A model generated the notes under the pieces. The model did no database searches. It was not told where the DNA came from and saw only the letters and a list, made by a program, of their open reading frames with translations. A stretch of DNA of 64,000 bases from Pseudomonas sp. RGM2987 (GTDB taxonomy: Bacteria; Pseudomonadota; Gammaproteobacteria; Pseudomonadales; Pseudomonadaceae). Positions 51,935 to 61,360 of the stretch are shown here, piece by piece (within the stretch, counting starts at the first letter, position 1; the number at the start of each line of letters is the position of its first letter). The position numbers were made by a program, and so were the translations under genes. The stretch lies in assembly GCF_022952855.1 (NCBI RefSeq), contig NZ_JALJDX010000215.1, positions 62,001 to 126,000 on the forward strand. The letters are read 5' to 3'.

Positions 51935-53698
51935 TTAGCGACCGCCCACCACCATATGGCTGAACGGCGCCACGTACGCCTGCAACGTCACCAGGCCGCC
52001 CACCAGAATCGCCAGCACCACCGAGTGGAAAAACACGTAGCGCAGGATTTCCCCTTCATGGCCGTACCACCGGGTCGCGGTGGAGGCGACCACGATCGAT
52101 TGGGCATCGACCATCTTGCCCATTACCCCACCGGAACTGTTCGCCGCCGCCATCAGCACCGGGCTCAGGCCCATCTGCTCGGAAGTCACCCGCTGCAAAC
52201 CGCCGAACAGCACGTTGGAGGCTGTGTCCGACCCGGTCAGTGCCACACCCAGCCAGCCCAGCAGGGTGCCAAACATCGGATAGAAAATCCCCGTCGCGGC
52301 GAAGGCCAGGCCCATGGTGGCATCCAGGCCGGAGTATCGCGTGAGGAACCCCAGGGCCAGCATCGCCACGATGGTGATCAGCGAATAACGCACCACCCAG
52401 AGCGTGCGCAGATACTGGCGCAGCAGTTGAGGGATGGAATAACCCATCAGCAAACCACCGAGGATTGCCGCCAGGAAAATCCCGCTGCCGGTGGCGGTGA
52501 ACCAGTTGAACTTGTAGATCGCTTCCTCGGTTTTAGGTTGCGGCACCACCGGTGGGACTTTCTCGATCTGCTGGTGCAGGGTGCTGAAGGTCACCAGTGG
52601 CGAGAAGATCGGGTTCGCCTCGCGCATCGGCTTGCCTTGCGGGTCGAGCCGGGCCGACTGGGTCTGCGGGTCCAGCGCCGGGCGGGTGTCGAACAGGTTC
52701 TTGAAGCCCTGGGTGCCCCAGGCGAACACGAACACGGTGAGGATGATCCATGGCATCCAGGCCCGCAGCACGGCGGGGCGTGCATCGCTGGCGAATGCAC
52801 CGCCGACCACCGGGGGCGTCTCTTCGCTGGCATCGATTTTCGAGTTGTCGACCCGCCCCGACAACGCAGCGGAGGTGTGCACCGTGGCCGGTTTCCAGAC
52901 CTTGAGGAAGCCGGTGAGGCAGGCCATGGAAATCAGCGCGGCGATCACATCCACCAGCATCGGCCCGTGATAGTTGGACACCACGAATTGCGGAACCGCA
53001 AAGCTGACGCCGGCCACCAGGATCGCCGGCCAGATTTCCAGCATCTTGCGCCAGCCGGCGAAGGCCCAGATCAACCAGAACGGCACGATCACCGAGAAGA
53101 ATGGCAACTGCCGACCGACCATCATCGACAGTTCCATTTCATCCAGCCCGGTGACCTTGGCCAGGGTGATGATTGGCGTGCCGAGGGCGCCGAAGGCCAC
53201 CGGCGCGGTGTTGGCGATCAATGCCAGGCCAGAGGCGGCCAGCGGCGAGAAGCCCAGCCCGATCAGGATCGCCCCGGTCACGGCCACCGGCGTGCCGAAA
53301 CCGGCCGCGCCCTCGAAGAACGCGCCGAAGCAGAAGGCGATCAGCAGCAATTGCAGGCGCCGGTCGTCGGTGATGCGCGCCAGGGAATCCTGCAGCACCT
53401 TGAACGAGCCGTTCTCGGTGGTCAGGCGGTGCAGGAAAATGATGTTGAGCACGATCCAGCCGATGGGCAACAAGCCATTGGCCGCGCCATACAACGCCGC
53501 CGAACCGGCCATGCCGGCGGGCATGCCAAAGGCGAAGATCGCAATCAGCAAGGCCGAAGCCAACGCCAGCAGCGCCGCCAGGTGCGCCTTGATATGAAAG
53601 AACGCCAGGGACGCCAGCATCACCACCACCGGCACCGCCGCCAGGAGCGTGGACAGCACCGCATTACCGAAGGGATCGTAGACTTGTTGCCAGACCAT
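51935..53698 (-). CDS. lldP: L-lactate permease family transporter
   Basis: A 587-residue inner-membrane protein of the LctP family, which imports lactate or glycolate with protons. It starts MVWQQVYDPFGNAVLSTLLA. Family blocks include GAFFEGAAGFGTPVAVTGAIL and the C-terminal SSGGVMGKMVDAQSIVVAST. Many hydrophobic segments are visible. At 587 it is longer than E. coli LldP (551), owing to a hydrophilic loop around residues 290-420. GAGGTGG precedes the ATG at 53698. No lactate dehydrogenase gene is adjacent; the gene stands alone between two REPINs. Confidence 0.9.
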   Translation of the reverse strand: MVWQQVYDPFGNAVLSTLLAAVPVVVMLASLAFFHIKAHLAALLALASALLIAIFAFGMPAGMAGSAALYGAANGLLPIGWIVLNIIFLHRLTTENGSFKVLQDSLARITDDRRLQLLLIAFCFGAFFEGAAGFGTPVAVTGAILIGLGFSPLAASGLALIANTAPVAFGALGTPIITLAKVTGLDEMELSMMVGRQLPFFSVIVPFWLIWAFAGWRKMLEIWPAILVAGVSFAVPQFVVSNYHGPMLVDVIAALISMACLTGFLKVWKPATVHTSAALSGRVDNSKIDASEETPPVVGGAFASDARPAVLRAWMPWIILTVFVFAWGTQGFKNLFDTRPALDPQTQSARLDPQGKPMREANPIFSPLVTFSTLHQQIEKVPPVVPQPKTEEAIYKFNWFTATGSGIFLAAILGGLLMGYSIPQLLRQYLRTLWVVRYSLITIVAMLALGFLTRYSGLDATMGLAFAATGIFYPMFGTLLGWLGVALTGSDTASNVLFGGLQRVTSEQMGLSPVLMAAANSSGGVMGKMVDAQSIVVASTATRWYGHEGEILRYVFFHSVVLAILVGGLVTLQAYVAPFSHMVVGGR

Positions 53699-53846
53699 GT
53701 TCCACCTCTGCTTTTTATTGTTGGAAGTGCAGGCCCCGAGGGGATTGGCAGAAGAGTATAGAAGGGGAATGGCGGGGGGGATTTGGATCGGGCGTGCAGA
53801 CAAAGTCGGCCCAGCCAAGCCAGCCAGTCCCACTCAATCAGCGTTT

Positions 53847-53974
53847 GTGGCGAGGGAGCTTGCTCCCGCTGGCGGCGAAGTCGCCCGAATGGGCTGACGC
53901 TTTTTTCCAGATAGGCCGCGTCGGCTGGTTTTGCGCCTGCTGCGCAGTCGAGCGGGAGCAAGCTCCCTCGCCAC
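53847..53974. repeat. REPIN, family A
   Basis: GTGGCGAGGGAGCTTGCTCC at the left, inverted copy ending CCCTCGCCAC at the right, between lldP and the thioesterase gene. Confidence 0.85.
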
Positions 53975-53993
53975 AGGGCAGGTGGTATGGCGG

Positions 53994-54536
53994 CTAGCGC
54001 GGTTCCTCCTGGCGCAGCGCCTGGCTCAGGCCATCGCAGCTCTGCGACCAAGCCGTCAGCCAGTCGGGCATGGCAGGGGATTCTTCGCTCAAGCCCAACT
54101 CCCGGATGAACTCACCCGGCGCCACGGTACCTTTGGCCGAGCGGAACAGGCCGCGCATGATCACCACGCCCACCACCCGGCCGTGGCTGACAAAACGGTG
54201 TTCCATGAACGACCACTTCTGATCCCAGCCCAGCATCCGTGTGTGCACCTCGAACGCTTCGAACAGCCGCAGCTCACGGCGAAACTTGCCCCACACGTCT
54301 CCTACAATCGGCACCGCCCGGTGGCGCAGCGCTACATTGTAGGCGCCGCTGCGCAGGACATAATCCATGCGACCGACGTCGGCCAGGGTGAAATAGCGCC
54401 CGTTGGTGACGTGGCGATTGAGGTCCAGGTCCAGCGGCCACACGCGCATGCGTACTACCGTGGTGCCCATAGGCGCCGTCGGCTTGCGCCAGGGCCGGCG
54501 AAACAGGATCAGCAACAGTCGAAACCAGAGATTCAT
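53994..54536 (-). CDS. Thioesterase-family (hotdog fold) protein
   Basis: A 180-residue protein with the 4HBT hotdog fold. The active-site type segment is PLDLDLNRHVTNGRYFTLADVGRMD, with the Asp and the Asn/Tyr of the THEM6-like branch. A hydrophobic, basic N-terminus (MNLWFRLLLILFRRPWRK) could anchor it to the membrane. Such proteins hydrolyse acyl-CoA esters; the substrate is unknown. Start ATG at 54536. Confidence 0.82.
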   Translation of the reverse strand: MNLWFRLLLILFRRPWRKPTAPMGTTVVRMRVWPLDLDLNRHVTNGRYFTLADVGRMDYVLRSGAYNVALRHRAVPIVGDVWGKFRRELRLFEAFEVHTRMLGWDQKWSFMEHRFVSHGRVVGVVIMRGLFRSAKGTVAPGEFIRELGLSEESPAMPDWLTAWSQSCDGLSQALRQEEPR

Positions 54537-54720
54537 CGATACGCCGCTCGGGTGGAAAGCGCCGCACTTTAGACATCCCGCGTGGCCCGGGCTAGGTGCA
54601 TAACTGACTGTTTTTCGGGAAAGCGCGCGTTTGGGACATGTCGTGTGCCGTAAGGCTCGCCAGGAACCCGGTGGCTGAGCATCCGCAGTGACGCCGATTA
54701 CCCTGACACGTTGGCCCCCT

Positions 54721-54808
54721 GTGGGAGCGGGCTTGCTCGCGAAAGCGGTGGATCAGTTTGCATCCATTTTGAATGGACTGACGCCTTCGCGAGCAAGCCC
54801 GCTCCCAC
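54721..54808. repeat. REPIN, family B
   Basis: GTGGGAGCGGGCTTGCTCGC at the left, inverted copy ending GCTCCCAC at the right. Its spacer (GAAAGCGGTGGATCAG then TGACGCC) is nearly that of 56721. Confidence 0.85.
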
Positions 54809-54853
54809 AGGATTTTTGGGTGGATTCAGGTTTTGTGGACTCCCCACAACCCT

Positions 54854-54876
54854 GTGGGAGCGAGCCTGCTCGCGAT
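54854..54876. repeat. Single REP unit, family B
   Basis: One unpaired unit, GTGGGAGCGAGCCTGCTCGC, next to the REPIN at 54721. Confidence 0.75.
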
Positions 54877-54913
54877 GAGGCCATCACCGGCGCATCTGGC
54901 TCCACCCCGTGCC

Positions 54914-55294
54914 TCAGCCCTTGGCCGCCATCGCCGTGACTTCCACCCGCATGCCGTCCACCGCCAGGGCTGCCACACCCACCGCCGCGCGCACCGGCCA
55001 CGGCTTGGCGAAGAACCGTTGATAAACCTCGTTGAAGGCCGCCCGATCCGCCATGTCGGTCAGGTAGATGGTCAGGTGCAGCACGCGGTCCATGGAGCTG
55101 CCGGCGCGTTCCAGCGCGGTCTTCAGCGCTTGCAGCGTGCATTCGCTCTGGGCGGTGATGTCGCCCAGCTCCAGGCTGCCGTCGGCACGGGTCGGGATCT
55201 GGGTGGAGACCAGCAGGCCGCCGAAGCCGGCGACATCGGAGGAGATAGAGTCTGTGTCCGGGTCGGGAGTGAAGGTGATGTCTTGGTTCGCCAT
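54914..55294 (-). CDS. RidA-family (YjgF/YER057c/UK114) protein
   Basis: A 126-residue protein of the RidA family. The family core is DITAQSECTLQALKTALERAG, and the C-terminal block FAKPWPVRAAVGVAALAVDGMRVEVTAMA has the arginine that in true RidA binds the substrate carboxylate. RidA proteins deaminate reactive enamines and imines. The VRAAVGVAAL version suggests a subfamily rather than the archetype. I choose ATG at 55294 (MANQDITFTPD). The gene stands alone. Confidence 0.85.
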   Translation of the reverse strand: MANQDITFTPDPDTDSISSDVAGFGGLLVSTQIPTRADGSLELGDITAQSECTLQALKTALERAGSSMDRVLHLTIYLTDMADRAAFNEVYQRFFAKPWPVRAAVGVAALAVDGMRVEVTAMAAKG

Positions 55295-55399
55295 GAGCAA
55301 TCTCAAGCTGGAAAGAAAGGAGGGGCGGCGCGCGGCCGCAATCGTCCGCCAGTCTACCGCCCATCTCCAAAGCTTTCATTGGTTGATGACGAGGCGTCC

Positions 55400-56083
55400 T
55401 CAGCGTCGACCTTGAACCAGCCGTTGAGCACCCATCACGTGCTCCAACTGCGGTTCAGCCATCGCCACGTGCGTCGCCATCTGTTGGGCCTGGTCCCAAT
55501 CCAGGTCAGGCTTCAACCATTGCAGGGCCTCGTCACCGGTGAACGCCAGCAACCGCTGTTGCTGATGGGCCATGTCACCATAAGTCACCAGGGCCAGGCC
55601 GTCACAGCCGTTGGGCGTTTCACTGGCCTGGGCCAGGGCGGCGAGAAAGATCGGCGCCGACTGCCTGGAGGTTGTGTAGCTCAGGCGTTGGGCCTGGTCT
55701 GACGATGGGGTGTCCGAGGCTTCGTACCAACCGTCCACCGCCACCAGCACCCGTCCGTCGCGCTTGATCCGATCGAAGACCTTGGAGCGCATCACCAGAT
55801 GCAGCGGCAGGTGGGTCAACGGCGGCATCGTGCCCACTGACCAGACAGGCGACCAGCCCCAGCGAACCTTGATGTATTCCAGCCGCCCGCCGCGATTGCG
55901 AATGGCGCTGACCTGCATGTTCGGCTTGATCACGCTTTTGCCGTCATGGGGCCTGGGCGCCGCCATTGCCTGCAGGCTGTGTGACGTCAGGCGGGTATCG
56001 TTGCCAGCGCCCTGGATGTCTCGCTGGGCAAAAAATGCCAGGGAGTCCTTTGAAGAAACAGGCTGAACGAAACACTCACACAT
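55400..56083 (-). CDS. SRAP-family protein, divergent (HMCES/YedK type)
   Basis: A 227-residue SRAP protein. The family protects abasic sites in single-stranded DNA by forming a covalent link through the Cys after the start Met. That C2 is present (MCECF), as are VRWGWSPVW, the glutamate E121 in AVDGWYEAS and the histidine H173 in YGDMAHQQQRLL. The usual NAR-x-E motif after the WGxxPxW block is missing; the place reads HLVMRSK (residues 95-101). Start ATG at 56083. Activity may be altered. Confidence 0.82.
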   Translation of the reverse strand: MCECFVQPVSSKDSLAFFAQRDIQGAGNDTRLTSHSLQAMAAPRPHDGKSVIKPNMQVSAIRNRGGRLEYIKVRWGWSPVWSVGTMPPLTHLPLHLVMRSKVFDRIKRDGRVLVAVDGWYEASDTPSSDQAQRLSYTTSRQSAPIFLAALAQASETPNGCDGLALVTYGDMAHQQQRLLAFTGDEALQWLKPDLDWDQAQQMATHVAMAEPQLEHVMGAQRLVQGRR

Positions 56084-56349
56084 CGCGAAAACTCCCGGCA
56101 GCAGATAAAAAGTGCAGCAAGACACCCGTCGTCGAAGCCGTTGGCTTGCGGCGGTGTTATGCGGTGTTATGCGGCGTTATGTAGTTCCGAGCGGTGGCAA
56201 TTACGCTTGGTTCGAAAATCCCTGGAGTGACCGGATGAGTGGATAAACAAGCCACAGTCGCTCCATTTGGGCGACCGCTCATCGTCTGTGTGGACACGTG
56301 ACCACCGGTGATGGTCGTTGTGTTATCCGAACCGTTGAAGGACATCGCC

Positions 56350-56634
56350 ATGAGTGAAACCGACCTTGAAATGGAACTGAAAGCCTGGCGACTGCTGCTG
56401 GAGGATGATGTCTATCGCCTGGATTTTCCCCAGGACTACCACGACACGCTGATCAAGCGTGCCGATGATCTGGTGCTGGGGGAATTGATCACCCTGCAAG
56501 ATTGGCAACTGCTCAAGGATGCGGCAGACCAGGCCTATGAACTCACGCTTGAGATGCTGGCACGCAACCAGCGTGATTGCTTGAATGCCGCGGCCTTGCG
56601 GTTGCCTGGGGTGGGGCGTACGGCGGGGGATTGA
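56350..56634 (+). CDS. Small conserved-looking hypothetical protein
   Basis: A 94-residue acidic helical protein starting MSETDLEMELKAWRLLLEDD, with no signal peptide or membrane segment. The composition and the strong AAGGA Shine-Dalgarno make it a credible gene. I do not recognise the family. It is divergent from the SRAP gene; nothing else nearby suggests a role. Confidence 0.6.
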   Translation: MSETDLEMELKAWRLLLEDDVYRLDFPQDYHDTLIKRADDLVLGELITLQDWQLLKDAADQAYELTLEMLARNQRDCLNAAALRLPGVGRTAGD

Positions 56635-56652
56635 TTGGGGGCTCAGCGCCGT

Positions 56653-56676
56653 CATCGCGAGCAAGCTCGCTCCCAT
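56653..56676. repeat. Single REP unit, family B
   Basis: One inverted unit, TCGCGAGCAAGCTCGCTCCC, 19 bases after the preceding stop codon. Confidence 0.7.
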
Positions 56677-56720
56677 AGGGTTTTAGGGGGCACACAAGAT
56701 CTCAGTCACCACCCTCCACT

Positions 56721-56808
56721 GTGGGAGCGGGCTTGCTCGCGAAAGCGGTGGATCAGTCGGCATCAATTCTGAATGTAGTGACGCCTTCGCGAGCAAGCCC
56801 GCTCCCAC
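56721..56808. repeat. REPIN, family B
   Basis: GTGGGAGCGGGCTTGCTCGC at the left, inverted copy ending GCTCCCAC at the right. Confidence 0.85.
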
Positions 56809-56868
56809 AATGGCCGGTGGTGACTGGAAAAGTGTGTGCACTTCCTCGCCACGGGGTCATGCCGGCGG

Positions 56869-57771
56869 CTAATCCCGATTCGCCTGGATGAAATCGACAA
56901 AAGCCCTCAGCGGTGAAGGCAGGTAGCGGCGGCCGGGGTAGTAGAGGAACGGTCCGGTGAATCGCACCCACCAGGGTTCCAGGACCGGCACCAGCGCGCC
57001 GCTGTCCAGATAAGGGCGCAGCCAGTCTTCGAACAGATAGACAATGCCCAGCCCATCCACCGCGGCCTGCACCGCCAGGTCCACCGCGCTGCCCAGGCGC
57101 ACGATCAATGGGCCGCTGGGATCGACGTTCAGGGTTTCACCGTCTCGCTCGAACTCCCAGAGCGGCGTCGCGCCGCTGGGGAATCTGCCCCGCAGGCAAG
57201 CATGCCGGAGCAGGTCCCGGGGATGCTCGGGCCGGCCGTGGGCGGCGAGGTAAGCCGGTGAAGCGGCCGTGGCGAAGCGTTGGAACCGTGGGCCGATGGG
57301 AATGGCGATCATGTCCTGCTCAAGACGCTCGTCGTAGCGGATCCCCGCATCGCAACCGGCCGCGAGCATGTCGACAAAACTGTCGTCGGCGATCACTTCC
57401 AAACGAATGTCCGGATGGCTTTTCAGGAACGGCGTAATGATCGTCGGCAACACCAGCCGGGCGGCGCTGACCGGTACGTTCAGCCTCAGGGTGCCGCAAG
57501 GACGCTCGCGAAAGTCGTTGACCACATCCAGCGCCGACTCGACTTCACCCAGCGCCGGGACGATGCGCTCCATCAACCGGGCGCCGGCCTCGGTCGGCAC
57601 CACACTGCGGGTGGTGCGGTTGAGCAGGCGCACGCCGAGCCGGCTTTCCATGCGCCGCACCGCGTCGCTGAGGCTCGAGGCGGACTTGCCGCTGAGCCGC
57701 GCGCCCTCACGAAACCCACCCGCGTTGACCACCGCCACGAAGGCCAGCAAGTCCTGAATATCCGTCGCCAT
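56869..57771 (-). CDS. LysR-family transcriptional regulator
   Basis: A 300-residue regulator. The winged helix-turn-helix is at residues about 1-60 (LLAFVAVVNAGGFREGARLS, SASSLSDAVRRMESRLGVRL), followed by a substrate-binding domain. I choose the ATG at 57771 (MATDIQDLLAF), the family start, rather than one four codons upstream. It is divergent from an aldo/keto reductase gene, with a 13-bp palindrome between them. The N-terminal pattern (AVRRMESRLGVRLLNRTTRSV) fits the large CrgA-like group that often controls a neighbouring reductase. Confidence 0.9.
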   Translation of the reverse strand: MATDIQDLLAFVAVVNAGGFREGARLSGKSASSLSDAVRRMESRLGVRLLNRTTRSVVPTEAGARLMERIVPALGEVESALDVVNDFRERPCGTLRLNVPVSAARLVLPTIITPFLKSHPDIRLEVIADDSFVDMLAAGCDAGIRYDERLEQDMIAIPIGPRFQRFATAASPAYLAAHGRPEHPRDLLRHACLRGRFPSGATPLWEFERDGETLNVDPSGPLIVRLGSAVDLAVQAAVDGLGIVYLFEDWLRPYLDSGALVPVLEPWWVRFTGPFLYYPGRRYLPSPLRAFVDFIQANRD

Positions 57772-57805
57772 TGTTCTCTCCACCGTACAGCCTGTGCCGA
57801 TTGCA

Positions 57806-57839
57806 GCTGATTATCAGCGAAGTGGTCAATCCCTATAGT
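57806..57839 (+). promoter_or_regulatory. LysR-type palindrome and promoter for the aldo/keto reductase
   Basis: GCTGATTATCAGC (57806-57818) is a perfect 13-bp palindrome. It overlaps a -35-like TTATCA at 57811-57816; after 17 bases comes TATAGT at 57834-57839, 5 of 6 matches to the -10. It is well placed for control by the divergent LysR protein. Confidence 0.55.
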
Positions 57840-57871
57840 GGCCTCACTCTCATTGATTCGAGGCACACCCG

Positions 57872-58735
57872 ATGAACATCGCAAGCAAGGCAGGCCAGTT
57901 TTCACTCGGCGATCGCACCGTCAACCGCATGGGCTACGGCGCGATGCAACTGGCCGGCCCGCAAGTGTTCGGCCCACCCAAGGACCCGGCAGCGGCAATC
58001 GCCGTGCTGCGTGAAGCCTTGGAATCAGGGGTCAACCATATCGACACTGCCGATTTCTATGGCCCGCACGTGACCAACCAGCTGATTCGCGAAGCGCTGC
58101 ACCCTTACGCCGAGAATCTGGTGATCGTCACCAAGGTCGGCGCTGTCCGGGGCCCGGATGCCTCTTGGAACCCGGCTCACAGTCCCGCCGAACTGACCCG
58201 TGCGGTCCACGACAACCTGCGTAACCTCGGATTGGACGTGTTGGACGTGGTCAATCTACGCGTTTGGGGCGACATGCATGCGCCGGGGCAAGAGTCCATC
58301 GAGGAGTCGTTCACGACCCTGGCAGAGCTGCAACGCCAGGGCCTGGTCCGGCACCTGGGCTTGAGCAACGTCACGGCCACCCAGGTCAAGCAGGCCCAAG
58401 GCATCGCCAAGGTGACCTGCGTGCAGAACCATTACAACCTGACCCACCGCAACGACGAGCAACTGATTGCCGAGTTGGGCCGGCAGGGCATCCCTTACGT
58501 GCCGTTCTTCCCGCTGGGCGGTTTCTCACCCTTGCAGTCGCAAACACTGTCTAGCGTGGCGGCGCGCCTGGGCGCCTCGACCCTGTGTGTGGCGCTGGCG
58601 TGGCTGCTGCAACGGGCGCCGAACATCCTGCTGATTCCGGGCACGTCATCGGTGGCGCATCTGCGGGAAAACCTCACGGCCAGCACGCTGGAGATCACCC
58701 CGCAGATGCTGGCCGAGCTGGATGGGTTGGCCTGA
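57872..58735 (+). CDS. Aldo/keto reductase
   Basis: A 287-residue NADPH-dependent oxidoreductase with the aldo/keto reductase barrel. The catalytic Asp and Tyr are in HIDTADFYGPHVTNQ, the Lys in LVIVTKVGAVRG, and the active-site His in CVQNHYNLTHR. The C-terminal cofactor-binding stretch LLIPGTSSVAHLRENL is typical. It reduces aldehydes or ketones; the substrate is unknown. It is divergent from the LysR gene, which probably controls it. Confidence 0.9.
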   Translation: MNIASKAGQFSLGDRTVNRMGYGAMQLAGPQVFGPPKDPAAAIAVLREALESGVNHIDTADFYGPHVTNQLIREALHPYAENLVIVTKVGAVRGPDASWNPAHSPAELTRAVHDNLRNLGLDVLDVVNLRVWGDMHAPGQESIEESFTTLAELQRQGLVRHLGLSNVTATQVKQAQGIAKVTCVQNHYNLTHRNDEQLIAELGRQGIPYVPFFPLGGFSPLQSQTLSSVAARLGASTLCVALAWLLQRAPNILLIPGTSSVAHLRENLTASTLEITPQMLAELDGLA

Positions 58736-58793
58736 GCCGACAAGTTGCCATTAGGGGCGCACGACAGCAGTGCCCCCCATGGCTGCGATGCCC

Positions 58794-60620
58794 TCAAGCG
58801 TCGCTGTCTTTGGCCTCGCTGGGATGATGCTCATGCCAGCTGTTGAGGGGCCGGGCGCGGTCTTCGTTGAACATGTCCGTCAGTAACGCATTGGCGCGGC
58901 GGTAGGCGTCGTGGCGGAAGTTGAGGTCGTCGGCCGGATGGGCAACGATTTCCTCGAGCATCTGCAGGTTCAAGCGGCGGAACTGATCGGCTCGTTCACG
59001 CGCCTCATACGCCCCGACCCCCATGTGCACCAAGGCACTGCGACCCAGTGACAGCGCACTTTCGAAGGTTTCCCGTTCGGCCGACTCCACCCCCATTTGC
59101 CGCAGCGCAATGATGTGGCCCATGTCCCGGGCGCGCACCACCAGTTTCAACGAGGGGAAGTGCTCCTGGGCCATCCGGGTCAGCTTCAGGTTGTCTTCCT
59201 GATCGTCGATGGCGTTGATCAGCACCAGCGCCTGGCCGGCGCCGGCGGCCTGCAAAAGGTCCAGGCGGGTGGCATCGCCATAGAACACTTTCACGCCGAA
59301 TTTACGCAGCGTCTCAATATTGTCCGGGTCGTGATCGAGTACCACCACCTCGACCCCGCAAGACATCAGCAAGCGTCCGGCGATCTGCCCGAAACGCCCG
59401 AACCCGGCGATGATCACACGTGGGTTCTGCTGGTCGACGAGGTCGGATTCGCGGCGGTTTCGCTTGCTGTCCGACTCGAATCGAGCCAGCAGCAGGATCA
59501 GCAACGGTGTCAGGCACATCGACAGGGCCACCGCCAGCGTCAGGCTCTTGCCCCACTGATCGGTAAGGATGCCGGCGACGGTCGCCGCGCCAAACACCAC
59601 GAAGGCGAACTCGCTGCCCTGGCCGAGCAATACGGCCTGCCACGAGCGCTGGCTGGCAGGCACGTTGAGAAAGCGCCCGGCGGACTTGATCACCAACAAC
59701 TTGATCAGGATGAAGCCCAGGGTCAGGGTCATTACCTTCAGCGGCGCATCGATCAGCGTGCCGAAGTCGATCGACATGCCCACGCCAATGAAGAACAGCC
59801 CCAGCAGCAAACCTTTGAACGGCTCGATGTCGCTTTCCAGGGCATGCCGGTACTCGGAACTGGCCAGCAACACCCCGGCGAGGAACGCGCCCATGGCCAT
59901 CGACAAGCCGGCCTCTTCCAGCAGGAAGCCGAAGCCGAACACCAGGAACAAGGCGACGGCACTGAAGATTTCCCGCAGGCCGGAGCGAGCGACGAAGCGC
60001 AGCAGTGGCCGGGAAACGTAGCGGCCCAGCAGTACCACGATGCTGACGGCGGCGACGATCTTGGCGATGGAGATCGCCAGGTCAGCGCCCGACGGCGTGC
60101 CGCCGTGCGCCGCCAGCAACGGGATCATCGCCACCAGCGGAATGGCGGCGATGTCCTGGAACAGCAACACGGCAAAACTGCTGCGGCCCACGGCGGTGGC
60201 CGTCAGGTTGCGCTCATTCATCGCCTGCATCGCGATGGCGGTGGACGACAGGCTCAGGGTCAGGCCCACCAGCAGCGCCGCGGTCCAGTTCAGGCCCAGG
60301 GCCGCGCAGAACGCAGCGATGGCCGCGCCACAGGCGAGCATCTGCAAGGCGCCGCCGCCGAATACCATTTTGCGCAGGGCCCACAGGCGTTTCGGGTCGA
60401 GTTCCAGGCCGATGATGAACAGCATCAGGACCACGCCGATCTCGGCGAACTCCAGGATCGCCTTGACGTCCGTCACCAGCTTCAACCCCCACGGGCCGAT
60501 CACGCAGCCGGCCAACAGGTAACCCAGGACCGGGCCCAGTCCCAACCGGACGGCGATCGGCACGATCAGTGCCGCCGAGCCCAGGTAAATGAGCAGTTCA
60601 ATCAGACTGTGGGTTTGCAT
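58794..60620 (-). CDS. kefC: Glutathione-regulated potassium/proton antiporter, KefC type
   Basis: A 608-residue CPA2-family antiporter. The membrane half (about residues 1-385) has about twelve segments, including [18 protein letters not shown] and the region [15 protein letters not shown]. The cytoplasmic half is a TrkA-N/KTN domain with the nucleotide motif [17 protein letters not shown], where glutathione adducts act in E. coli KefC. It effluxes potassium and acidifies the cell to protect against electrophiles. Start ATG at 60620, one base after the kefF stop, so both are one operon. Confidence 0.9.
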   Translation of the reverse strand: MQTHSLIELLIYLGSAALIVPIAVRLGLGPVLGYLLAGCVIGPWGLKLVTDVKAILEFAEIGVVLMLFIIGLELDPKRLWALRKMVFGGGALQMLACGAAIAAFCAALGLNWTAALLVGLTLSLSSTAIAMQAMNERNLTATAVGRSSFAVLLFQDIAAIPLVAMIPLLAAHGGTPSGADLAISIAKIVAAVSIVVLLGRYVSRPLLRFVARSGLREIFSAVALFLVFGFGFLLEEAGLSMAMGAFLAGVLLASSEYRHALESDIEPFKGLLLGLFFIGVGMSIDFGTLIDAPLKVMTLTLGFILIKLLVIKSAGRFLNVPASQRSWQAVLLGQGSEFAFVVFGAATVAGILTDQWGKSLTLAVALSMCLTPLLILLLARFESDSKRNRRESDLVDQQNPRVIIAGFGRFGQIAGRLLMSCGVEVVVLDHDPDNIETLRKFGVKVFYGDATRLDLLQAAGAGQALVLINAIDDQEDNLKLTRMAQEHFPSLKLVVRARDMGHIIALRQMGVESAERETFESALSLGRSALVHMGVGAYEARERADQFRRLNLQMLEEIVAHPADDLNFRHDAYRRANALLTDMFNEDRARPLNSWHEHHPSEAKDSDA

Positions 60621-60621
60621 C

Positions 60622-61143
60622 TCAATCTTCCTTCCAAGCGGCCAGGCGGGCGCCGTAGTGCTCGATTTGTGCAAGTTGGGCGTCGCAGGCACCGGCAAAG
60701 GCGCCGTGTACGACCACCGGGTCCAGCCAGCGCATGTTGCAGTAGAGGGCGGTGGCTTGAAGGGGCTGGGCCAATGCCGCAAACCCCGGGTAATCACCCA
60801 TCTGGAAATGATCATGCTCACCGCCGGTGGTGACGGCCCACAGCAGGCCCTTGCCTTTAAGGCCCGTGGCGTCTTTGCCGTAGGCCCAACCGTGGGTGAA
60901 GACTTTGTCGATCCACAGTTTCAACAGGGGCGGGACGCTGTACCAGTACATCGGATGTTGCAGCACGACCAGTTGGGCCTGTTCGACCGCCCGTTGCTCG
61001 GCCTCGACATCGATATCGAAGCCTGGATAAAGGTCATACAGCGAGCGTATGACCATCTCTGGATCGTTCGAGACCTGCTTGAGCATCGCCTGGTTGACCC
61101 GGGATTGCTCGGGGTAGGGGTGCGCATAAATGATAAGAATCAT
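60622..61143 (-). CDS. kefF: KefF-type NAD(P)H quinone oxidoreductase, KefC ancillary protein
   Basis: A 173-residue flavodoxin-fold reductase. The FMN phosphate loop is [16 protein letters not shown]; the central block [28 protein letters not shown] and the [10 protein letters not shown] loop are typical of KefF/MdaB. KefF binds and activates KefC and reduces quinones. AAGGAG gives a strong Shine-Dalgarno. Directly coupled to kefC. Confidence 0.92.
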   Translation of the reverse strand: MILIIYAHPYPEQSRVNQAMLKQVSNDPEMVIRSLYDLYPGFDIDVEAEQRAVEQAQLVVLQHPMYWYSVPPLLKLWIDKVFTHGWAYGKDATGLKGKGLLWAVTTGGEHDHFQMGDYPGFAALAQPLQATALYCNMRWLDPVVVHGAFAGACDAQLAQIEHYGARLAAWKED

Positions 61144-61360
61144 CGGTGAACTCCTTGGTGTTCAGTGGGCTCCGTCGATCCTTGCCTGTGGTGAGCGCGA
61201 GCGATGGGGAACGCGGGTTCCCGGTATGGCCGCCGAGCGATACAAACAAGAGCGCCTTGCGGAAGAGGGGCCAGTGCCGGAAGGCCGGACATCCTACCGA
61301 GGAAGTCGCCGATTGTTTAGCGCGAGTTGGCCTGAAGGGTTCAATGGATCCGCCGACGAT

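Noticed and set aside
51839-53761. 640-codon open frame opposite lldP
   Set aside because: Antisense shadow; starts inside a REPIN and has no family motif.
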